Shown here: positions 29,566-39,008 of the stretch, piece after piece | Layout of the letters: each line of letters begins with the position of its first letter | Position numbering within the stretch: position 1 is the stretch's first letter | Origin: Tieghemostelium lacteum | Lineage: Eukaryota; Evosea; Eumycetozoa; Dictyosteliales; Raperosteliaceae | DNA length: 64,000 bases | Assembly: GCA_001606155.1 (NCBI GenBank) | Contig: LODT01000029.1 | Span: 558,001 to 622,000, forward strand | Direction of reading: 5' to 3' | Position numbers and translations under genes: made by a program | The notes under the pieces: generated by a model | The model's input: the letters and a program-made list of their open reading frames with translations, nothing else | The model's database searches: none | What the model was told of the DNA's origin: nothing

Positions 29566-30570
29566 TTAATTTAAAATTGTGAGAGAAATGTTTGGATAAT
29601 ATATATCAACTGCAAAATGAATTGTTGTGTTCTTTTTAACATTAGTCCTCAATTCAATTTCACCAGTTCTTTCTTTGAGAATTTTTAAAGTTCCTTCATC
29701 ACAATTTAGTATTAATGAAAAAATATCACCGCCAACCCAATCTTGTTTTAATTTACCAAATGTTGGATATTGAGGATCTAATGTAGAACCACCACTTGAT
29801 ATTCCAATACAATTATTATATTGAGTTGGCTCTTTATTTGGGTTAACAGTTGCAATTTTATCAGTTACACCTAAAAATATCCTACAACCATCTAGAGATA
29901 TCCTATCAATTTTAACTCTGAGTTTATGAACACCAGATTTGAAACTTTGTTCTGATACTGTTAAATTATGGCCTTTGTTCTTTCCTTGTGGTAAAGTAGC
30001 AGTTTTACTATTATTACTAAGTGTAATGTTTTGGCTGAAAAGTCTAAACTTAATATCTTCACCAAAATAATCAGCTGTTTCAAGTATTTCAGTCATATCT
30101 TTTTTAATTCTTTCAAACCTAATCTTAATATCATTACTACTTGGAAGATTTAAAGTATAAAGATTTATTGAGCCTATACTTTTATCTTTTATATCAGTTT
30201 GGTTTGATTTCAAATCATTCGTTAACTCATTTAATGAATTGATATTATTATTGTATAACAATTCAAATGTTTTATATTTTTCATCTATATCATTCATTAT
30301 ACCAATTTCTTTTAATTCCAATTTATCATGTAATGTATGAAAATGATTTTTAATTAATTCTTTAATTCTATCATATTCTCTTTTCATTTCATTAAATCTG
30401 TTAATGTGTTCATTTTTGAATGTGTTCTCTATTTCATCAACATCAATTACTTTATGATTTAGATGTGATTTTGTTATGCAAGAATTACAAACAAACTGAA
30501 AACAATTTGTACAATAACCTATAACTATTTTTATATGTGTGGAAGTACCGCATTGACTATTTTTTATCAT
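29566..30570 (-). CDS. TRIM-like B-box/coiled-coil/SPRY-like protein, divergent member
   Basis: A single exon of 334 residues with ATG at 30570 (MIKNSQCGTSTHIKIVIGYC). B-box ligands: C7, H12, CTNC, CNSC, HLNH. The helical part diverges from both subfamilies (EMKREYDRIKELIKNHFHTL), but the SPRY-like domain is well conserved (GVHKLRVKIDRISLDGCRIF, DWVGGDIFSLILNCDEGTLK). It lies just upstream (on the minus strand) of the three tandem units and may represent the older sequence from which subfamily 2 arose. Confidence 0.8.
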   Translation of the reverse strand: MIKNSQCGTSTHIKIVIGYCTNCFQFVCNSCITKSHLNHKVIDVDEIENTFKNEHINRFNEMKREYDRIKELIKNHFHTLHDKLELKEIGIMNDIDEKYKTFELLYNNNINSLNELTNDLKSNQTDIKDKSIGSINLYTLNLPSSNDIKIRFERIKKDMTEILETADYFGEDIKFRLFSQNITLSNNSKTATLPQGKNKGHNLTVSEQSFKSGVHKLRVKIDRISLDGCRIFLGVTDKIATVNPNKEPTQYNNCIGISSGGSTLDPQYPTFGKLKQDWVGGDIFSLILNCDEGTLKILKERTGEIELRTNVKKNTTIHFAVDIYYPNISLTILN

Positions 30571-30663
30571 TCTCCTAAATAGATTTATTTTTATTAATTA
30601 AAAATTTTTAATTTTTTAAGTTGTTGTGTGAATATGAAGTTATTTAATAAGTCAAACAATGAG

Positions 30664-31185
30664 TCACCAAATTGTTTCTATTTTTTTACCTATCATTATT
30701 TTGGTATTTTCCACATTATTCATATTTAGATGAAGATTTAAATTGTAAATAAAAGGAGAAGATATATCTTTATATTTAAATTCTGGTGTTTTTGATTTCA
30801 ATTCATTTTCTAATTCTTGAAATGATAACATATTAATATTATACATATCCTCCATATCATCATAGTGGGTGTCTAACTCTCTCAGTAGAGAAACTTCTTT
30901 GAAATGTAATTCATCATGTAATGTTAAAAAATGTTCTTTAATTTGCCTTTTCATTGAGTTGTATTCTTCGTTCTTTATATTAAATATTGTAAAATGTCCT
31001 TTTGTTACAATACTTTCTACTTCATCACAGTCTATAATATCATGTTTATGATGTAATTGGGTTGTTGCACAAGAATTGCATATCAAATGATTGCATTTTA
31101 TGCAATATCCTGTAACTTTTTTAATGTGTATAAAACTTATACATTTAACTTTATTATAATTCAAATTATTGTTATTTTCTGTCAT
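30664..31185 (-). CDS. Truncated TRIM-like protein: B-box and helical region only
   Basis: The frame starts at ATG 31185 and ends after 173 residues (IGKKIETIW then stop). The B-box ligands are complete (CISFIH, CIKCNHLICNSC, HHKH), followed by the helical region (MKRQIKEHFLTLHDELHFKE, LDTHYDDMEDMYNINMLSFQ). There is no SPRY-like domain, and only ~93 bp separate its stop from the next gene's start, so the C-terminal half has been lost. It could still make a zinc-finger/coiled-coil protein able to pair with full-length relatives; that is speculation. Confidence 0.65.
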   Translation of the reverse strand: MTENNNNLNYNKVKCISFIHIKKVTGYCIKCNHLICNSCATTQLHHKHDIIDCDEVESIVTKGHFTIFNIKNEEYNSMKRQIKEHFLTLHDELHFKEVSLLRELDTHYDDMEDMYNINMLSFQELENELKSKTPEFKYKDISSPFIYNLNLHLNMNNVENTKIMIGKKIETIW

Positions 31186-31429
31186 TTTGCTTGTTTAAAA
31201 ATATTTATTTTTATGAAATGAGTAATTTTGTTTTAAAAATAGATTGCAGTGCTTTATTGAAACAGTCATGTCAAATTCATAAAAAAGTCCAAAAAAGAAT
31301 AAAGTATTTATTTTATTTTAAATATTATTGAATATCACCATTATGTATTGTTTTCTACATTATTATTAACACTGTCCTTTTGTGAAGTAGTTTTTTTAGT
31401 CAAATTGAACCACAGTCATACTTTAAGGG

Positions 31430-33031
31430 TTAAAATAAAAAGTAAATAGATGATATTACAAAAAGAGAAGTTGATAGAACAACTACTAGTATTTCGTTGA
31501 GATCTAGAGTACTACCTGCGTTATCTTTTGAGGTAGTTTGAGAGTCATCAGAAGTACCACCACCTCCAGATGTAGTTGCACCTAAACCTTCAGAACCACC
31601 TCCACCACTTGTGGATGTTGATGATGGTTCTTCACCATTTCCAGAGGCAAACGAAGAAAGTGTACCTACAAAACCAGCGTTATAATCCAACGCCACTTCA
31701 TTTGAAATGTAATTTGTTCTATCATCACTATACTCATCTTGTAATGATGGACCTCCTACTAAGGCACCATAGAGAATATACAAATTATTAACAGGATTGT
31801 TGATATCATTAGTTGTAGAGTGATGTGATGATCTATGATGTGGATTCACTGGATGGTTAGGACCATATCCAACTACAAATGACTGACTCTTTGGATTCTT
31901 TCCTAGGACATAGTTCAATTGGTTCTGTGCAAATGTTGTGTATTTACTTGTTGAGGTGTCAGGTTGGGTGCTTGCATAGATCCTTGAGATGAAGCTCATT
32001 GTCATTGCGTATCTATTTGGTCCCCATTGACGTAGCCATGCAAGTCCACCAGGTGTATAAGACACACCTCCGCCAGGCATCCAATAGTCCAGTGTCTTTT
32101 CTATATCTGTCTGGTATTGCGAGTTCTTAGTTTGCATATACAACAATAGAGAACAACCAGGACTCTTATTATCCCAATCCTGTGCATTTCCAACACCTTG
32201 TGATCCTATATAAGCAGAGGCATATAAAGACTGTGCTCTATTGATATATGCATTCTCACCAGTTGCTTTATACAACCATATAGAAGCCCAAACCACCTCA
32301 TCATTATACCCGCTATAAGATTGGTAGAAGTTCTTTGCATCTGTGATAGAGTCACTGTAGACACCTTTGTAACCTTCACCAAAATTATACAACTGTTTAG
32401 CATGTTTTAAACATAAATCTGAGTATTCAGAGTTTTTGTTTTTGTATATAAGAGATGTAACAGTAAGAGCTGCTGCAGCTTCCATTGCAATTTCAGTTCC
32501 TGGGGAACTAGCAGAGAGTACATAAGAAGGTCTGGACATTGTCATAGTTTCAGGTGGACCCCAATAGGAATGATCAGTACCACCGTTACCAACTTGACCT
32601 ACCATCTGGTTCTCTGAAATATGAGCTGCAATCAACCAATCTGTACCCCACTTTATAGTTTCTAAATATATTTTTGTCAAACCACATGAATTAATATTTT
32701 GCTCGTAAACTAAATATCCCCATGCCAAAAGGGTCATTGAAGAAGCCATTGGTAATGTAAATTTTACATGATCACCAGCATCAAAGTAACCACCAGACAG
32801 GTTACCATCTCCATTGGCATCTTTAGCACCTGTAGGATAGGAATCACCCATTGTGGAATTTCCTCTCCATGGTATATCTTTATCTGGTAATCTACCTGCT
32901 CTATTAGCTTTATAAAACAGCAACGATTGTTTTAAAACCATACAATAGTCATCATTAGCTGCATCTATACAAAATCTAGTTGCAATAGAAATTATCAAAA
33001 GTAAACATAAAACGTATTTTCTAAATTTCAT
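31430..33031 (-). CDS. GH9 endoglucanase, secreted and probably GPI-anchored
   Basis: A single exon of 533 residues. A signal peptide (YVLCLLLIISIATRFCIDAA) precedes the glycoside hydrolase family 9 catalytic domain, residues 25-455. Key parts: FYKANRAGRLPDKDIPWRG; FDAGDHVKFTLPMA with the two catalytic Asp; the His-bearing VNPHHRSSHHST; YISNEVALDYNAGF with the acid Glu. A Ser/Gly linker and a hydrophobic C-terminus (ILVVVLSTSLFVISSIYFLF) after a small-residue site look like a GPI signal. It cleaves beta-1,4-glucan. Dictyostelium uses such a cellulase to open the spore wall at germination, and cellulose also forms stalk and sheath. Confidence 0.88.
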   Translation of the reverse strand: MKFRKYVLCLLLIISIATRFCIDAANDDYCMVLKQSLLFYKANRAGRLPDKDIPWRGNSTMGDSYPTGAKDANGDGNLSGGYFDAGDHVKFTLPMASSMTLLAWGYLVYEQNINSCGLTKIYLETIKWGTDWLIAAHISENQMVGQVGNGGTDHSYWGPPETMTMSRPSYVLSASSPGTEIAMEAAAALTVTSLIYKNKNSEYSDLCLKHAKQLYNFGEGYKGVYSDSITDAKNFYQSYSGYNDEVVWASIWLYKATGENAYINRAQSLYASAYIGSQGVGNAQDWDNKSPGCSLLLYMQTKNSQYQTDIEKTLDYWMPGGGVSYTPGGLAWLRQWGPNRYAMTMSFISRIYASTQPDTSTSKYTTFAQNQLNYVLGKNPKSQSFVVGYGPNHPVNPHHRSSHHSTTNDINNPVNNLYILYGALVGGPSLQDEYSDDRTNYISNEVALDYNAGFVGTLSSFASGNGEEPSSTSTSGGGGSEGLGATTSGGGGTSDDSQTTSKDNAGSTLDLNEILVVVLSTSLFVISSIYFLF

Positions 33032-33602
33032 TATTATTACTATTCACTACTAAAACTCTACTAATTAGTATTTCTTATTTCAGAATGTTCTAACATTGTT
33101 TTTTCCTCTAGAGATCTCTTTTAAACTAAAAATTGTTTTTGTTTAAATTACCCTATTTGGAATTAGGTCTAAGAAATCTTAAAAAACTCCATTTTTATAA
33201 ATATATTTCAATTATTAAAATAGTATTAAGTTTCATGTATAAACATATATTTCAGATATTTTTAAGAAGAAATATTTAAAATTTTGAATTGAAATTGTGT
33301 CTATTTTTATTACAGTTATTGTGCCAAAAATAAAAAAATAAAAATAAAAAATTCATTGAAAAAAAATTTTTGAAAAAATAATTTGGAATATTTCAAATGT
33401 GTGTAATGAAAAAAGATATTTAAACTTTTTAAAAATATGTTAATTCATCATCAAATCAAACAAATAATAATATTTTCATCATCAAAAAAAAAAAATAAGA
33501 TTTAATTAATTTTAAATATATTTTTTCAATCATCATAATAATTTTAATTATCAATAATTCTTTCAAATCACATAATATATATTAAATTTATAAATATCTA
33601 AA
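33032..33602. promoter_or_regulatory. Divergent promoter region, GH9 and Rho genes
   Basis: The 571 bp separate two divergent starts. The region is very AT-rich with long A and T runs near 33330-33370 and 33480-33500 and shows no gene or clear binding site. Confidence 0.4.
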
Positions 33603-34262
33603 ATGCAACATATTAAATGTACAGTTATTGGAGATGGTGCAGTTGGTAAAACTAGTATGCTTTTATCATTTACTACCAATTCAATGCCAAATGATGGATA
33701 TCAACCAACAGTATTTGATAACTATTCAGCAATGATGATGCACAATAAGAAACCATATAATTTAGGATTATGGGATACTGCAGGTCAAGAAGAGTTCGAT
33801 AGACTAAGATCTCTATCTTATCCACAAACTGATGTTTTTCTAGTATGTTTCTCTTGTATAAATCCATCAAGTTATCAGAATGTATTTGATAAATGGTATC
33901 CTGAAATTAAGAATTTCAGTGCAGATATTCCTATAGTTTTAGTATGTACACAAGTAGATTTAAGAACACATCAACCTATACTAGATCGTCTATCTGAAAG
34001 AAATCAAGTACCATCATCTTACGAACAAGGTTTAGCATTATCAAAGAAAATTGGAGCCTTTTCATATAATGAATGTTCAGCTCTAACTCAAAAAGGTTTA
34101 CATGAAGTTTTTGAACAAGTAATCACAGCATTCTCTACACCAAAGAAACCATTATCTAAAAAAGAACTTTCAAAATTAAAACAATTAAATAATCTAAAGA
34201 AACCAACCAATATGACCAACCACCAGATAAACAAAAAGAAAATATCATGTAATATAATGTAA
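33603..34262 (+). CDS. Rho/Rac-family small GTPase
   Basis: A single exon of 219 residues. Nucleotide-binding motifs are in order: P-loop [10 protein letters not shown], switch I with PTVFDNYSA, switch [19 protein letters not shown] (G4) and ECSAL (G5). A Rho-type insert region ([20 protein letters not shown]) is present and the C-terminus has a basic stretch and CAAX-type end (CNIM), so it is probably prenylated. Such GTPases control actin assembly at the membrane. The body is Rac-like, but the tail is about 25 residues longer than usual, and the member cannot be assigned among the many dictyostelid Rac proteins. Confidence 0.9.
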   Translation: MQHIKCTVIGDGAVGKTSMLLSFTTNSMPNDGYQPTVFDNYSAMMMHNKKPYNLGLWDTAGQEEFDRLRSLSYPQTDVFLVCFSCINPSSYQNVFDKWYPEIKNFSADIPIVLVCTQVDLRTHQPILDRLSERNQVPSSYEQGLALSKKIGAFSYNECSALTQKGLHEVFEQVITAFSTPKKPLSKKELSKLKQLNNLKKPTNMTNHQINKKKISCNIM

Positions 34263-34700
34263 TAGAATAAAAATAACTTAAAATTTTGTAAATAGTCACG
34301 ATATATTAAATTACAATGCAATTATTAGTGTTGAAATTCTTTTTCAATGAATTCAGTTGAATATCTAAATTTAATATATATATTTTTCAAATTTCTTGAA
34401 AAAGTTAGATTATTTCATTAGAATTCAATTTATTTTCTTTTGAAAATTAAATTTATTTTGAAAATGATAGAAATATTAGTTGTTTGATGTATTTTAAAAA
34501 ATTTTGTTTTACGGTTAATCCCAAAATGGAAATTTAAATTATTTTTTGAAACATTAACTGTTTTGAGAGGTTGAGGCCTTTGAGTAATTGTGGACCTATT
34601 TAAACCAATTTTGCAATTTCGAAAATCATTTTTTAATTTATACTTAAACTGATTTGTAATATTAAAATTTATATATGTATAAACATAATATCTAGATAAA
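34263..34700. other. Intergenic region before second GH9 gene
   Basis: The 438 bp contain the 3' flank of the Rho gene and the promoter of the GH9 gene at 34701. They are AT-rich; TATATATGTATAAACATAAT lies just before the start and could be a TATA element. Nothing else is recognised. Confidence 0.4.
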
Positions 34701-36464
34701 ATGAAATTAAAGTTAATTAGTACATTGCTTATTATAAGTTTGATATTGACTGGAAGTATGATATCAGCTGCAGATGACTATTGTAGTCTATTAGAAAAGT
34801 CATTGTTATTTTATAAAGCCAACAGAGCTGGTAGACTGCCAGATGATGATATACCATGGCGAGGTGATACCACATTGAATGATGCTTATCCAAGTGGTGC
34901 TAAAGATGCTAATGGTGATGGTAACCTGTCTGGAGGTTACTTTGATGCTGGTGATGGTGTGAAATTTGTATTTCCAATGGCATATTCCATGACCATGTTA
35001 GGATGGGGTTACATCGAATTTGAAAGTAACATTAATGCTTGTGGTTTAGGTAAAATGTATAGAGATACTATCAAGTATGGAACTGATTGGTTGATAGCAG
35101 CACATGTTTCAGAGAATGAGATGGTAGGTCAAGTTGGAAATGGTGGTGCTGACCACGCATTTTGGGGTCCACCTGAGGCCATGACCATGGCACGTCCTGT
35201 ATATGTACTTTCTACTAGTGCACCAGGTACAGAAGTTGCAATGGAAGCCGCATCTGCTTTGGCTGCTGCATCTATTGTATTCAAATCTTCAGATCCTTCT
35301 TATGCCAGTACATGTCTAAGTCATGCTAAACAATTGTATAGTTTCGGGTACAACTACCAAGGTGTCTACAGTGACTCCATTCCAGATGCCAAAGCATTCT
35401 ATCAATCCTACAGTGGATATAATGATGAGATTGCATGGGGTGGTACATGGCTATACAAAGCTACTGGAGATAGTACCTATCTAAATCAAGCAAAATCCAT
35501 ATATGCAAGTAAATACATTGGATCTTGGGGTGTTGGTCAAGCTCATAGTTGGGAGAACAAAGCCATAGGTTCGAGTTTACTATTGTTCAAAGTCACAGGT
35601 GACTCTACTTATAGTACAGATTTCGAGAAGGCTATGAATTATTGGCTTCCAGGAGGAGGAATTACCTACACTCCTGGTGGACTTGCATGGCTAGCTCAAT
35701 GGGGTCCAAATAGATACACCATGACCATGACAATGTTAGCAAAGATCTATGGTAGTAGTAAATACACTTCATTTGCTCAAAATCAAATGAATTACATTCT
35801 AGGTCAGAATCCAAATAGTCAGTCATTTGTTGTTGGATACGGTCCAAACCATCCTATTAATCCACATCACAGAGCTGCACATCATTCAACTACCAATGAT
35901 ATCAATAACCCTGTTAACAATGTCTATTTACTAACTGGTGCTTTAGTAGGTGGTCCAGATCAATCAGATAAATATCAAGATCTCAGAACTGATTATATTG
36001 CAAATGAGGTTGCATGTGACTATCAAGCTGGTTTCGTAGGTACTCTAGCAGCATTAGTTTCTGGAAGCGGTTCAACATCTTCATCTTCATCAACTTCCTC
36101 AACTAGTTCTTCAACTTCATCTAAACCAACAACTTCCTCAACTAGTTCAACATCTTCATCATCTTCAACTTCATCAACAAGTTCATCTTCAACTTCATCT
36201 AATCCAACAACTTCCTCAACTAGTTCTACTTCAGATAATGGTTCTACATCTTCGATATCATCATCTTCAGGTACCTCTGATAGTACAACATCAAGTGGTG
36301 TAACAACTAATGACAATGTTGGTAGAGATGATGTATCAATATCATCAAATCCTTCAGATGAACAAAGTTCGGCAAATTCATTAATGAATGAGCTTAATCA
36401 AATATTTGTAATTGTAATTTCAAATTCATTAGTTGTCTTTACATTTATCTACTTTTTAATTTAA
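34701..36464 (+). CDS. GH9 endoglucanase with long Ser/Thr linker, probably GPI-anchored
   Basis: A single exon of 587 residues. A signal peptide (residues 1-24) is followed by a GH9 domain closely similar to the one at 31430: FDAGDGVKFVFPMA (His of the paralogue is Gly), INPHHRAAHHST, YIANEVACDYQAGF with the acid Glu. Residues 455-550 are a Ser/Thr-rich linker like those of the spore-germination cellulase of Dictyostelium, probably heavily O-glycosylated. The end (IFVIVISNSLVVFTFIYFLI) looks like a GPI signal. It faces away from the other GH9 gene with the Rho gene between, so the two probably arose by an inverted duplication. Confidence 0.88.
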   Translation: MKLKLISTLLIISLILTGSMISAADDYCSLLEKSLLFYKANRAGRLPDDDIPWRGDTTLNDAYPSGAKDANGDGNLSGGYFDAGDGVKFVFPMAYSMTMLGWGYIEFESNINACGLGKMYRDTIKYGTDWLIAAHVSENEMVGQVGNGGADHAFWGPPEAMTMARPVYVLSTSAPGTEVAMEAASALAAASIVFKSSDPSYASTCLSHAKQLYSFGYNYQGVYSDSIPDAKAFYQSYSGYNDEIAWGGTWLYKATGDSTYLNQAKSIYASKYIGSWGVGQAHSWENKAIGSSLLLFKVTGDSTYSTDFEKAMNYWLPGGGITYTPGGLAWLAQWGPNRYTMTMTMLAKIYGSSKYTSFAQNQMNYILGQNPNSQSFVVGYGPNHPINPHHRAAHHSTTNDINNPVNNVYLLTGALVGGPDQSDKYQDLRTDYIANEVACDYQAGFVGTLAALVSGSGSTSSSSSTSSTSSSTSSKPTTSSTSSTSSSSSTSSTSSSSTSSNPTTSSTSSTSDNGSTSSISSSSGTSDSTTSSGVTTNDNVGRDDVSISSNPSDEQSSANSLMNELNQIFVIVISNSLVVFTFIYFLI

Positions 36465-36715
36465 ATAAACAATTTGTAAATAATTATTTAAAAGTTTCAA
36501 AAAAAACAATTCTAAAATTTATTTTGCCGAAACCCATTTTTGAAAATCATTATTTCAATCTTTTCTAAAAAATAGCCAAACCCACCAAGGAAAAATTAAA
36601 AAAATCATTCCATGTCGTTTTTCTCCTCGCAATCAAAAGGTAAATAAAATGTATTCGTATACAAATTGAAAAAAAATATTCACCAATATTATTTGATAGA
36701 ATATTTTTATATAAA

Positions 36716-38423
36716 ATGAAGAGATTAGTGTTTGAATTTAAATTTTTAATTTTATTAAATTTGATCATTTTATCACATTGTCAAATTGATAGAGTGAGAG
36801 AAATTCTATATAATAATTTTTATCAAGAACAGGTAGAAACTGGAGATATAAATTATTTATGGGCAACACCTAAACTTGCACAATGGGGATTTATTATCAC
36901 CGAACCATTTAGTAATCCGAATACTAACCTAGCAGTTAATAGAAGAAATCCATTGGCATATATTCATAAAAGTGTTAGAGAATCATTTATTGACGATGGT
37001 ACATCCTATTTAGATAGGCTACCTTGTCTGGGAGCTACTGGAAATGCATTTACAGTTCAACAATGTCCAGCAGAAATAGGACTTGATCAAAAAACCAATT
37101 TTTATTTAGCCCAAAAAATGACAGCTCTAGTCGATGAACAACATCATAGTGAAGCTACTATATTTCGCTTTCTTGAGAGAAATGGTTTGGAAACGGGCTT
37201 TCATGAATCTATTACTGGATTACATCTATACACCAGTCATATGCCATGTTACCAATTCTGTACACAAAAATTAGCATCTCCAGATCCAAATTATGATAGA
37301 TTTAAATTCAATTTTGGTGGTATTACTAGAAAGGTGTATTTTACAGTTCAATGGGATCATGATGTTATTCATTTCCAATCGTTACTATTGTTTAAGAATA
37401 ATCCAAATGCCTGGGAATTGGTTTTGGAAGGAAGAGCTACCGAAAATAAATATCTTTATAGAGATATAGTTAGTCCATTACAAGAGATTATGGCTAGAAC
37501 ATTTGTTTCCAATGGTATTTCTTTCCCTAGTGGACCTGGAGATACACCTTTCGATAAAATGCTATGGGTAATAGAAAATGTTTTTTTCCCAATGTTCCAT
37601 ATTATTGGAGAATATGATGATAAAAGCTTCAGATCACCTCAGATGTGGTATGTATATTTAATGATACATTTTTAGCAATCAACTAACTTATAGTTAAAAT
37701 ATTATCTAGGGCAAAAGCTTGTTTTTATCTTCAATCACTTAGTGATGTAATAGTTGGTGATGACGTTGTAAATGCCATTTTATTTTCATTACAATCAATT
37801 AGTGAAAAAACAGTGTATGTTATCAATATTTAAACTATATATCTTTAGGTTTCTAATTTAAATTATAAAAATATCTATAGAATTTTGAGTCCATATAAAG
37901 AAAATGTTAAAAGACAGCCAACAAAATTAGGAAAAGATAGATTCAGAGGATCTGATCCAATTGGACCACTTACCATATTTGTATGATTAGAAGTTTAAAA
38001 TCAATATTCAATTATGTTATTAACACATTGTATATTTTTACCTAATAGGGAAATGGAAATTCAAATGAAATTGAAAAGAATTTCTTTAAATATGAAACCA
38101 AAAACAACAAAATTAAAAATAAGAATTATATTGATACTTTGGAATATTTTGATGGATCTATTGAAAAGCCACTTGTTCCTGTAGTCCGAGAATTTTATTC
38201 CCAAGATATAAAAAATCAAATGATAGAACATCTAAACCTTAAGTTTACTGAAATGTTCAATTGTGAAATCGATGTAAACAAATTACAACAACAACCACTT
38301 AATGGATTAAGTAGCCAAACTACTTTACCCAAAAAAACAGGAAAGAATCCCGACAGATTTAAAAAAGTACAAAGAAATGGGATTAAAGTTGGAAAATCAT
38401 CATTCAAAAATATATCCAGATAA
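36716..38423 (+). CDS. Secreted protein with deaminase-like zinc motif, unknown family
   Basis: Four exons (36716-37647, 37710-37814, 37881-37980, 38049-38423) with introns of 62, 66 and 68 bp (GTATGT, GTATGT, GTATGA donors; TAG acceptors) give 503 residues. A signal peptide is clear (FLILLNLIILSHCQ). Around residues 142-182 the sequence EQHHSEATIFRFLERNG is followed 30 residues after the Glu by LHLYTSHMPCYQFC. That is the order of the zinc-dependent deaminase motif: H-x-E on a helix, then a strand ending in P-C-x(2-4)-C. The C-terminal 120 residues are basic. I recognise no named family; a deaminase-fold enzyme acting in the secretory pathway or outside the cell is an inference from one motif. 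Confidence 0.6.
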
Positions 38424-39008
38424 CTAATGATAAATAAATATAATATTTGTTACAAATATCTTAACTTTTACAATGTTACTAATACTCTTCAGTTTTATTT
38501 TCAAAATTAAAAATTCATCTCTATAAACTCCTTACAAACTACAAAGAAACCCTAATAGAATATCTTAGTTGTTTATGTCGTATTATAAACTGCTTATCAA
38601 CTTCATCATTAACATGTACTAATATTGACCTTACAAGAAAAGCTATCAATCAATCCAATAGTATCAGACCATCATCACATTTATCTAAATACTTTATATA
38701 ATTAATAATTATATATATAATGATAAAAATTTTCTTTGAAAAAAAAGTAATCATATTGTGTTTGACGTTATAATAAAAAAATCAATAAAAAAAAATTAAA
38801 AAAAAACTTTTTAAAAATTTTAGAAACTTAAAAACATTATTATTATTTATTTTTTTATATTATTTATTTATTATTCATCATTGTAATAAATCATCGATAA
38901 CCCACATTTAATTGAAAAATCATCAAACCCACCACAAAATTTAAAAAAAAAAAAAAATACATTAACAACAACAATTGGAATTAAAGCTATTAATAGTACT
39001 ATTGGAAA
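38424..39008. other. Intergenic region, with an unassigned open stretch
   Basis: The 585 bp contain an open stretch at 38483-38701 (listed separately). From 38700 on come very AT-rich promoter sequence of the coiled-coil gene with poly-A runs. Confidence 0.4.
38483..38701 (+). other. Open coding-like stretch without start codon
   Basis: Seventy-two sense codons between TAA and TAA on the plus strand read YKETLIEYLSCLCRIINCLS and then TSSLTCTNIDLTRKAINQSN. The base composition is more GC-rich than the surrounding spacer, so it may be a decayed gene end or an alternative last exon of the gene ending at 38423; a CAG that could serve as acceptor lies at 38489-38491. No family is recognised. Confidence 0.25.

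Noticed and set aside
36023-36316. Acidic minus-strand frame of 97 codons
   Set aside because: It is the antisense reading of the Ser/Thr linker of the GH9 gene.
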